From Nymphalis io (lineage: Eukaryota > Arthropoda > Insecta > Lepidoptera > Nymphalidae), in the NCBI RefSeq assembly GCF_905147045.1, contig NC_065890.1, forward strand, positions 806,001-870,000: 64,000 bases of DNA, read 5' to 3'. Under the pieces are notes generated by a model, which was not told the origin of the DNA, did not search any database, and was given only the letters and a program-made list of their open reading frames with translations. Shown piece by piece: positions 35,401-47,400 of this stretch. A program made the position numbers and the translations under genes. Numbering within the stretch: the stretch's first letter is position 1; every line of letters starts with the position of its first letter.

Positions 35401-38400
35401 TGGTAATTGGCCACCAACGCCCTTTATAATATAATATATATAATAGACATTGGCATTGTAAGAAATGTTAACCATCGCTCACATCGCCAATGAGCCACCA
35501 ACCTTGGGAACTAAGATGTTATGTCCCTTGTCTGTACATTGGATCACTCACCCTTCAAACCGGAGCACAACAATACCAAGTACTGTTTTTTTGCGGTAGA
35601 TTATTTGATGAGCGGGTGGTACCTACCCAGACAGCTTGCACAAAGCCTTAACACCAGTGATAAATTCATGAGATTTAACAAATTTATTTAATAGCGAGAA
35701 TTAGATCCTTTAACAAATGCTTGATAACGGTTTTAAAGTTCTGAGACACTAAATCAATTACAATAGTGGAGTTTAAAGCAAGTAAGAACGTAAGTCTTGT
35801 CGTATTTCCTGACAATTGTAATATCCTCGCTAATTTGGCAACGAAAACCTTACCAACTTGGACTCGGTTTTGAGAAGTTTCTTTCAAACGATCTCACTCG
35901 ACAACTACTTGTGGTTTCCGCTTCAAATGGAAATCTGTAATTGTTACTTCAAATTGGATGAGACTGATATTTTATCGGCACATAGCCGCGGAACGGTTTC
36001 AAAACTTTGGCGAATTCTCAATGGTCCGAACAATGTCCTTAAAGCCACTTATTTTACAAAACTTTTCAACTTTAAGAAAATTATACGCTTCGAATACAAT
36101 ATAGGGTAGGAAAATATCCTTGAACTGTTCAAACTCTTCCTTTACATTAAACAGTAAATTAAAAAAAAAAAGTTATAATCCATTGTTTAGTTCTCAGCGT
36201 ATTCTTATAGTTTGGTTCAGCGTTTGCGTGCTCGTTATTTGCTCTTCTTATACTAATTAACTCTTTGTTTTATTCTTTGCTTTATTGAGTGAATATTGCG
36301 TTCATTAAAGTTAAGTTTTAATATTAAGCAAAAATAGAGATTTATAAATAAGATCTAATTTGAGTGTGTTTTTTGCCTGGTATAAAATCTGAAAATTTTC
36401 CCAGTGTCATTGTAACGAAGCCTGTGTGGACATAATTAAAATCCTCGGCCCATAAAAAATGAAGCAAATCCCGGCCCCGTAGCGGTCTCCAACAACAAAG
36501 AGCTTAATCTAACAATCGACGAGGCGTTAATAAAACAATGGACGGACTAAATGTAACTGTAAACTTAAATAGAATAAAGCGGGCAACGTGTGTTACAACT
36601 CGAGGGAAACAATGTCACGGATTCATTACAGAGACAAAGGCTGAAGTCCTCCCACCTGTATCGCCCCTATCCCGGACTCCTCAACTATGCGTGCTCGAAT
36701 ATCTGTACCAACTCTAAAACATTGCGCGTAACTTCGGGCGACAAGTTTCATTACAGAAATGATAGTGATTCCCCACGAAGTGTTGCTACCTCCTCATGTA
36801 ACTTCGAACTGTAGAGCACTTATTCATCGGGTCAACGTTCAGTGGAGTTAGTGCGAGCGCGTGTCTAGAAGTCTCTTACGAGTTTCCTTGTAGGATGGTC
36901 CGCATAGTCTGCAGTGAGTTACTCGCGCTGAATTTCAAATTAGGTGCAGTCCAGCTAATCCACACTTAAATTGAGGAGCGTGCTCGAGCGGCGACAGGCT
37001 CGGATATTTAAACACTACGTTCTTTTTAAGTACTATTTCGGTCGTCTCGTCTTTTTTAGTTGAATAAATGTTTCAAAGTTTCATTCCAATTATCGTTTAA
37101 GAGATCGTTTATTTTTGTCTATTTTGTCTTTGATTCGTTAATGGTTACATAATTGTACTCCATTTATACAATTATAAGTGTCGCCTTTTAATATGATAAC
37201 ACATCTCAGGCAATTAAAACATATTGTATGGTAAATATTAATAGTGAATGGAATTATATAATCTATAATATATAATAATATATTTAATCCCGCTGATATT
37301 CTTTTGTCGGTCCTTCGCATATCTGAGTAAATTATTTCCAAACAAATGGTAGAAAATCATAATTATAAGGAATTTAGAATCGTAATACTTGCTGATAAAA
37401 ATAAAAAACTAGAATAAGGTCTAAAAATAATACTAAAAGTAGTGAATTCCAAATTCTAAACATAACTTGAAAATTTTAAGAAGAGAAATTTATAGAGGAA
37501 TTTTAATATCAACCCGGGACCGATCTTTATTAAACTCTTCGGTATGGAGCGAAAAAAGTGTAAAAGTCCAATGCAAGTAACGCCTTTGATGTGGGGTATT
37601 GGAAGTGGGGTGGGGGTGGCGCGGAGGGCGAGGGATCTAGAGGGCAGAGCCGTCACGTCGCTGCGATCGCTCTCCTTGAAATATGACAGCAAAATAATGC
37701 CATCGTTCAGTAAGCCCGCCCCGATGAAGGAAATATTGCCGGCGCATGAGCGAACCTTAGCTTTTCGCTAAACCTGTTTTTCAGACTTGCGGTGAGCTAC
37801 CGTACCCTGAATGCTGAGATTGTTATACAATAGTCACGCCGCTTACTTTGTTCGTGTGCCACAAAAGAGTACAATGTTTTCGTTTTAATCCATGATTGAT
37901 TAAAATTGCGGAGATTTTTGTACGAGACAAAAAGGTTACAATAGGAATTTTAGTATTTGATATTAGTTTTTCTTCTAACATTTCCTCAAATCCAATTTAA
38001 GATTTTATGTTAGTGTGCAAGTTATTTCACTTTAGACACACATTGAAAAGTATATTAGACTTGACAAATTACTTATTTATTTCTTCTTTATGATTCGATC
38101 TCACTTTAACTATAGAGGTCGTTGCAGATTTGCTGATATTTATGCGAATATATGTTACTTATATACGTAGCAAATGTAAACGAATGGGCTTAGTTGACAT
38201 TATCAATATATACAACTTGTACGTATAATTACTCGGATTTCCTCACACAGGATGGACTAATACATATTTATTTGAAAATTTATAACACTAAATTTGTGCA
38301 CTAATACTCACTGTCGAAATACCATTGCTTATAACGATTCACAAGGTTCGAACGCTCTATTTCTCATTATAGGATTTACGAAAAATTCGACCTTTAACTA

Positions 38401-41400
38401 TTTTTCTTAAAATCCACAAAACTGTTAAAAAACAAAACGAATAGAACTTAAAATGAAAAACTTATAAAGAGGTTATAAAATACTAACGTGATTTGGTTGG
38501 GATATTTAGTTCGCTTTTTATTTATCTGAGATATAAACTATTAGCTTATTAAGCTATATCAATATATAACGTGAAGCAATGTTTTATTTTTCAAAGTATT
38601 ACTATTATTATTGTTATTATTGTTTTTTAACTCCAAATAAGCGGTAAGCGTGTTAAAGGAATATCGAATTTAAATTAATAATAATTAAGGCTAATTTGCA
38701 ACTTTTGTAACAAATAATATAAAATCACGAGTGTAATGTATTCGACTCCCCGTTTGTTCCAGGCGGACTTGTCCTGTCGCAACACGAAGCAGCAGGTGGG
38801 CGCGCTGTTCACGCGCAGCAACTTCGTCACGCTCAAGTACGTGACCGACAACTGGGGCACCGACGCGAACGGCTTCAAGCTCGTCATCACAGCCGTTAAG
38901 GACCCCAGTGAGTTCTAGTTGTGTCATTATTTATTTTGTTATTAGTATATAATGTAAATAATTATTTTGTTGAATGATCGTGAGTATTTGGCGATACGTA
39001 CGCATTTATAATATCCTGGTTGATGTGTTGTTATCCTTTGTACTATGTACAGTTTCCTCCTTTGACTTACAACTATCTTATAAGGCTGTAGATGCTGAGG
39101 TCCTGGGTTAAAAATTTGGGTTGTGTCTTTTCGTTGTTGGATTTTTGCATAATATTTTAGGTTAGGGAACTGATAACTATATAACTGCTTGTGTTTTGTT
39201 GGTTATTTTCTGGCGACTTTAAAAATAATGAGACCTACACCGATTGTAAGCCGAATGAGTTTTAAAACGGGGGTAGTCTTATTTTAATAAGAAAAAAAGC
39301 GCTATTAAAAGTGAAATAAGGTAGAACATAAGTGCATTTGTCACAGTGCTTTTTCATTTGAGCTGTGTGGTTAGAAGGACGTTTAGAAACTGTAATCATT
39401 ATTTCCCGTTAAAGCTGAAAAATAAAATTAAGCTTGAAGTCTGAAACATTACTTACGTTAGTGACCCCCGTTGGGATGTTATTAGCAAAGTAGAAATTCA
39501 TGCGTCTTAATATGTATGCAAGAATAATATTGCTTTTTTTATAATAGTTACAAGCATATATTAGGACAAACATGAGAAGTAAAGTTAAATTTCTAAAAAC
39601 TAGTTTCCGACTCTACAAAGTCGATGCATCCTGTTTAAGGCAAGGTGTTCGATTCGTTAATAAAATTCAGTAGGTAAAAATTATGCATTTACCTGACAAT
39701 AATTTTCAAGGTCATGTTAAAATATTCTTAATAAATACGGCGTATTAATTCTGTTTAATCAAATCAAAAATATATAATCATATAGATGATAAAAAATTTT
39801 GGAGTTAATAATTTTCATTCAGATAATTATTATGTGTAAAGTTTTTTTCGGTTCTTCCCGGTAGAATTTATGCCCCGGACTTGTGGTAGCTTTAATTTAA
39901 ATTTATCTTGAAAAATAACAATTCGAAAATGTTTGAAAGAGACTACTTGCATGGAGTACATTTTTAATTTTTTTTTTTAGACATATTTTAGACATTATTA
40001 TTATTTTAGACATCCATGACTCCCCCAGACCTGTCTAATTGCGGTCCCACCTGATGAGAGAATACAGCTTGCTGAATTTGCGTACACACTTTTATACTAT
40101 AATATTCTCAGCACAGTTGAAGCTTTTTTTATATTAGTCAGCGTTGCCGAAATCCATTTAGGTGAATACTTAAGTTACTAGTTAAATTACTAAAATATTA
40201 CACATGTCTGCGCTTACATAATCTATTTACCAAACCAAATCCCAATCAGATGTTAGAGAGACGAAGTAAGCAAAACGAATCGTTTTGTTTAACATAATAT
40301 GACTGATGTATTGAAATAGATTACAAGAACGTTTCTCTTTAATATGCAATTGTATAATAACAATATTTAATTCACATGTCGATTGTTGTGTTGTGTAAAT
40401 ACAATAGTGTAAATCAACAATACACGATCACGAACACAATGGCAGCAATTTATAAAGAAAGTTTGTATATTTGATCACACGAACACATCGGGGCGGGAGA
40501 TTCCTCGGAGGGGCACGCGTCGACCCTCTTTCGGCGCCTCTTTAATTATCCTCTATGTTTATTTATTCGACGGAACGCTGTCGGGGCAGTTCGCACATTC
40601 CACCCTTATCTCATCTTATAAATGGAAATGTGTGTATGTGTGTGTGGATATTTTGAGCTCGGAAACCCTTTAGTCCATGATCATATTTTCGTTTTCGCGG
40701 TTATTCAAGCGTAGTCCTTATTATTAATTCTGTCATTTCTTCATCTCATACTCTTAATTTACATTTATGAATGAATGAGGTTTTGTATTACACACCGAAA
40801 AATTACAATCTTTTTACTAAAAATATTAATAAAAAGTAAGATATATTATTTAAACAATAAATCAGTAAATAGCCAGCATTTTGTAATAACTAAATATAAT
40901 GTTCCTTAGTTGGATATTTGATATAATACCCACTCATCATGTATTCTATCCATAAAAAGGAATATTTAGTATTTTGTGTTCCGTTTTAAAGAGTAAGCCA
41001 GTGAAACTTCAGGCACAAGGGACATAACTTCTTCGTTCCCAAGGTTGGTGGCGCATTGGTGATGTAAGGTATGGCAATGTATGTAGCCGCATTTTAGAGA
41101 ATAAAATTGAAATAAAACTCTTGGTATTTTCATCATATATTGCTGCTACATGTAGCCAACATCAATTAGATTTTCGACTCGGCTGCGTGGAAAAATATAG
41201 TGGTTTTTGGGAAGTTTGAGCGCTAACCGAGTTGCGTGGTACGAAACGCAATCATATTTGCTTATTCGCATGTGAAGTATGCTTTGGGACGGAAACGCCT
41301 TTTTGTCGCACTCTTACGGCTTATGTGAGTTTAATAACTATAATATGATCCTTGGAAACGAAAAAATTTAAGGAGCTCCAATATTTATATTTTCTTCTCA

Positions 41401-44400
41401 AATAGTTAACAAGTTGAATAAGCATTTACTTGGTGGAAAGGTTCTGTGCAACTTCGTCTGGATAGGTTCCACCCACTCATCAGATATTCTACCGCCAAAC
41501 AGCAATACTTAGTAGTGTTGCATTTCGATTTTAAGGATGAGTGAGCCATTATAACTAGAGGCACAAGAGATATAAAATCCCAAGGTCGGTGGCGCATTAG
41601 CGATGTAAGGAATGATTAATACTTCTTACATCGCCAATATCTGTGGGTGGTGGAGACCATTTAACGTCAGGTGGCCTATTTGCTCGCCTGCCTACCTATA
41701 ACATATAAAACAAGCCCGCCTGTGTCTTACCATCAACAAATTCAGTAGATACTAATTTATACGTAATTCATAACATTGAATAATTATTTACAATTATCTT
41801 AAATGTCCTGTATGAAAATCGACAAGCTATGATGGTCCAGTGGCTAAAAGATAATAATCTTAACTGATAATTGCGAGCTTGAACCCGAGATTGCACCAAT
41901 AAATTTTGCTCGACAAAGAAGGAAAACATCGTGAGGAACCAGCGTATGGTTATTAATACTCCCTATTGTATCCATCATATCCCATTGAAGTAGTACAGTG
42001 GAGTAAGCTCCAAACTTTTTTCTCAAAAAGGAGAGGAAACAGCCCAGCACTGGGACATTTATAGGCTTACTTTACATGGAACCAGCTTTCGTCAGAGACT
42101 TTTCCGTACCGATATGACTTAGCAACCTTCAAGAAAAGAGCGTACTCTTTCCTTAAAGGCCGGCAACGCAGCTGCAAGCCCTTGAATGTTGCAGATGTCC
42201 ATGGGCGATGGTAATCACTTTCTAACCAGTTCGTTCGCCCCCTTTTACATAAAAAAAAAATTAAAATCAACGAATATAAAATTCACGGCATTTATATGTG
42301 TACATTTATACAGGGTATATATTTGTAGGGCATTTCTGTGTCTGAATATTTAAAAATATCCGCGGGATCACATTTAGTAAATAATAAATGAAATATAATA
42401 ATTGAATGCAATCCTTTTTTGAATGTTACACGATAAAACCGCTGAGCCGGCACCGGATCTCCGCTTAAATTCAATTTATTATCCCCTGCCCTCGAACCAG
42501 TGTTGTTTTACGTCATATTAATTTAGCTTTTATTTTTTTTATCTTTTCGTTCATATTTAATTAAAAACGCTTTCGTTATTAGGCAAATAACAAAGGTTTG
42601 CTCAAATGTATTTGCGTATATAATGTATAGAGACGCTTGAGACGTGACCGATTTGCAGGTATCATTTGGATTGGGCTGTCTGACGGAACGTGGTCGCTCA
42701 CGCCCATAGACAATAACAGTAGTAGGTGTTGCACTTCCTACACCATAAACATTTCTACACCTACACACTACACTAGCTATTTATTAATTACCAAAACCGC
42801 GCGAAATTTAATCGATTTTTTTGAATATATTGTTTATTCTCTACATAGTATATTTAACGTTTGGAATATTTTGTGAGCTTAATACTATACTTTTGAGAGG
42901 GACCTTATAGTACATTACAAAAAAGAATAATAGAAACCTTTAATTAGTGTAATAATAGAAAAGATGATTAAATTAAAGATTAAGCGCATGTGCGTGTGTG
43001 CTGCGTGTGTGTGTGACGTATATGTGTGTTTAAATTTAATTACACGAAGTACAACTTTGTACAGATGTAAGTTCTAGATTTAGCTTATGTAACGCTAGCT
43101 AGTCGTCTATCTCACGTGTCAAAGATCTACATATTACAATTATGTACATATTATAGGTCTCCATATTATACTGGTTTATATGGCGCACGCCAGTAAAGCT
43201 CCCATTGTCATTTTTTTTTGGATTTTCTACAATCGTCACTATGTTTTGAGCCAATTCACACAAAACCTAAATGAGTTATGCACCTAATCCTTCCATGCAT
43301 TCGAAATGAAAATCAGTTGGGTAGTTTTCGAGTTCGCGTTAACATAAACAGACATACAGACGTGGCAGGGGGACATTTTTGTATTCATGTACTTCAAACG
43401 ATTACAGTAATTTTCGCTACGTTTATAAAGAAATCCTGAAATTATTCGAATAAAATTACAGTAATCGACAAAACGAACAATTGTAATTGCTCTTTGAATG
43501 GGAGAGAAGGGCCGCAGGGCGTCAATAGTGGACATAATAGGCGTATTGTGTCATTTATTGAGGATATAAAAGGCATCATCCGAAGAGGGGTCGATAGCGG
43601 CACTTTTTATTGCCAGTTTTACGCGATCGTTTTTCCGATGGTATTATAATATTTCGAAGCACCTTATCAGTGAACGCAGTTGAACTAGTTACTAAAACAA
43701 GTAGATCTCTTATATAGTAAAATACTTATATAATATTTATTAAATAGAAAGTTTGTATTTGATAAATATTTACTAATATTATTAATGTAAAAGTAACTCT
43801 GGCTGTCTGTTACGCTTTCAAGGGTAAACAACTGAATCAATTTTGATATAATTTGTTATGAAGCAAGTTTGAACCTCAAGGACGGATACTTAACCTAATA
43901 ACCGCCCCTCTGCCCCCTAACACGCGGGTGAAACCTCGGGCAATAGAAGTACTATATAAGGCATACGTACCTTTTTGAAATATAATTACATGGCTTCGGT
44001 TCTTTGGCGTTACTAATTATTAACAACATGACCATGATTCATAGAGTATAATATATTTAAAAAAAATCGAAATGCGCTGCATCTTCTAGTATAAGTTTTA
44101 AGAATATTGGTTAGATTGGGTAGTAGTTGTTTTTTCAGTAAGGCATTATAAAAGAACGTCGGGTCATTTATTAGATATTAATAACTAATACACATTGTAG
44201 ACTTTCTAACGACACTGAAATCTGTCAATGATGCTAAAGTCAAAAGTCAAAATTCCTTATACAATATAGAAGCGTTATTTACTTATTTATTGTCACAAAT
44301 CTACCACCGGTACGAAAATAAACACCTCAAACCTGACAGAACCGGCGAAAGAAACTCAGTGGGATTTTTTTATTTTATATTTCACAAAATAGATTAAAAA

Positions 44401-47400
44401 TCCTATTGTAGTTTCACCATGACATCTCTGTTTTTAATGACATGTTTCTTATGTCACTTATTGGAAGTCGAAGTAAATATGTACGTAAATACTGTACGAT
44501 TTCATAGAATTTAACAACGTATTACGTATATGCCAAGGAGAGGTGTGTTCTTTTAATAATGCTGTATGATTTGCTTCTCGACCACACGGTTGGTTTTAGC
44601 GCTGATGTGTTTTATTCATGGTCGAACTCAGTCAACTCTTTTGAAAATCACGAGTTGAGATGGGGATGATTCTATTCTACTTAAAACCACAAGTTAAATT
44701 AAAAGTACAAGTCGCAGTTGGAAGCAGGCAGTTAAATGCGGCTAGCATTCATTGATTTTTGTGTAGGATAAATAATATTTCATAAATTCAGTAACTACTG
44801 CCTGTTTTGCTAGTTTTTCCCGATAAAATTTGTATATCGAACCGGAAGTAGGTTTAAAATTAAATTAATCTTGTAAAAAAAAAGCTTTTTTGTAAGAACC
44901 TCCTTGAATAAAGAACCTTTTTATTGATTGGACATATAATATTTTAGATATGATTAGTTGATTACCAGAAATTTTAATTATTCATTAAGTAAAAAACAAC
45001 CTAAATCAACAAGACGTCTAACACTTGACTAAAATCATTTGTGTCGGGGTTTCTGAACGCAAATATACCCGTATATACAGACACAAAGCCTAGATCAGGA
45101 CAAATGTTTGTATTATCCAAGCAAAGTCAAATAGTACTTAAACAAATTCAAATTACAATTACCATAAGCTAATCGATTATTTGAAAAGAACCAACGAAAA
45201 TTAATTATAAATATCTATCTTATAGAATATAAACTAGCGTTGTGTCATTCGATAATTAAAACTACAATAACTTATGTAATAAATAATTATCATGAATCAA
45301 GATATTTTAGGAAACAAATCTTCTCTTAAAATAGGTAGACAATTCCTGTAAATTATGATAAAAATCGGTTGTTATGTTCTAAAAAAAACACCTATAATTT
45401 TTAAGTACAAATTTGATAACTTTTGTTCTTTAAAAAAGGATTTTTCGGTATAAAAATGAACCATGAAACATGAATCGATCGTAATATTTTTTTAAAACAT
45501 GTATTGTATACAAATAAATTCTATTCACATCCTTTCAATATGTCCAGTGTGATCGACGTTCGTTGTTCGTCCACCAAAATCACTTGATGAATTGTCGTTC
45601 GTGTCTATTGTTTGCCGCCATTTTTTATCATGGCGTCCGTAATTCGATTACGTCATCACACGTCAGCGTTATTATTTTTTAAATTATGAGGGGTAAACAT
45701 TTTGATTGGGAAGTGGTATTGTTTTTTTGTTTTTATAATTTCACTGTGTTTTTACGACTCAGAGTAACTTTTAGACGAACGGTGATCACATCAGAGTATA
45801 TCCAATTAAATAGCATGAAAAGTAATTTTCATAATGGCAACTTTAAAATGGGTTAATAATTCTGATATGATTAACACTTGTCATCAGTTAGAGTCGTTTT
45901 TCTTTCTTAAAAACACACCGTTTGATTTAAAATTGCTGCTGACTATATTACTTGAACGATTTTTATTTTTTTCCTAGTATAAGTAGGCGGACGAGCAAAT
46001 GGACCACCTGATGGTAAGTGGTCACTTATGCCCATAGACATTGGCATTGGCAAGAAATGTTAACCATCGCTTACATCGCCAATGCGCCACCAACCTTAGA
46101 AACTAGAATGTTATGCTCCTTGAGTCTGAAATTACACTAGCTCACTCACCATTCAAAGCGGAACACAACAATACCAAGTAATGCTGTGTTGCGGTAGAAT
46201 ATCTGATGAGTGTGTGGTACTTACCCAGACGAGCTTGCACAAAGCGCTAACAACAGTAACACAAAGCCCTACCACCAGCCCATTACTTTATTAAAATGAA
46301 TATTGTGTGAGATTTAGGTATGCCTTCTTATCATTGGAGGTTATCGCGAGGAACAGTCCAGTTAAGCTATGTAAATATGCTGTCAAATTTTTAATTTGCG
46401 AAAACAAACAAGCAGCTGGTGATCATTATTAGGGTAACCACGTGCCTCAATAAATATATGGCGAATAGCAGAAGTTTGATCTCTTAAAAATGTTATTATT
46501 CGCCATAGTCTGTGTTTCTCTTTTATCGGTATCTTTAAGGCCAGAATTAATCAGATCATGCGTGAGATCTTGTCAAACTTTTCGAGATCAAAGAATTGAT
46601 TAGTTATTCCTCATTCTTTCAAAATGTTTCAGAACATGGATGTAAGGAGTTCAGGTGCAAGCAACGCGAGTTCTGCGTCAGCGCGGACTTGACGTGCGAC
46701 GGCGTGGACCACTGTGCGGACGGGTCGGACGAGGACACCGCCGCGCTTTGTCCCGGTGATTAAATTAGTGTTTTTGGTAATTATATTGTTACTGGAAAAT
46801 ATGTATAAAAATTACATATTTCCCAGATTTCAATTGAAGTTATAGTTGATACAGTTCTAAATCAATTAAAACATTATAAGATATAATATAGTCAAGGAAA
46901 ATAGACTTTTGCAAAACAAAAAGGATAATAATAAATGAAATGTTCTGGCATATAAGAAAAATTTGCTTAAATAAACCTTGTCTCGTTCAATAAAAGTGAT
47001 ATTTTGTACCAGGCAATTTTTGTTCTAAGTGAACATATTTACAATACATTAATTATTGAAAACAGTAATTGTTCTGCCTGTCATGTGCAATGTCACTTTA
47101 TAAGCATTGTATCGGTCGTGTTCGCAGAGAGCGGTGGAGGCGCGCGTAGCGGCGCATGGGCGGCGGTAGCGGCGGGCGGTGCAGCGTTGTTGGCGCTGGC
47201 GGCACTGCTGGCGCTCTGCTGCTTCTGCCGCCGACGCGCGCCTGCACCACTGACACACTTACATTGTAAGTGAACACTTCTGCGACTTCATATATCAACT
47301 ATTAAACCTAAAACTAAACTTAAAGTAAGTGAGATTATTCTAATTTGTATTTAATGTATCGTCCCACAGTGCAACAAATGGCCAGCAGCAACGGTGCGGG

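Larger units (their letters stand above)
32472..38762. other. long intron of the CUB/LDLa gene
   Basis: No exon seen. It holds reversed family A copies (33603-33798, 34290-34370, 35350-35658), a scrap of B (about 32932-32985), two palindromes (34011-34042, 35179-35209) and GC-richer unique blocks near 33240-33370, 34660-35100, 36430-37010 and 37540-37860. Confidence 0.6.
38908..46632. other. long intron of the CUB/LDLa gene
   Basis: No exon seen. It holds D-like scraps (about 39080-39180 and 40018-40150), family A copies (40920-41080, 41427-41710, 45965-46279), a B copy (41827-42066), a LINE tail (42068-42258), repeats F, G and H, and a motif-rich island at 45540-45690. Confidence 0.6.

Noticed and set aside
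37456..37771. Overlapping open frames on both strands in a GC-rich intron block
   Set aside because: No domain, no fitting splice sites and frames open on both strands, as expected when GC content lowers stop frequency. Kept only as a composition anomaly.
47049..47298. Minus-strand ORFs over the transmembrane exon
   Set aside because: Shadows of the well supported plus-strand LDLa/TM exons in GC-rich DNA.
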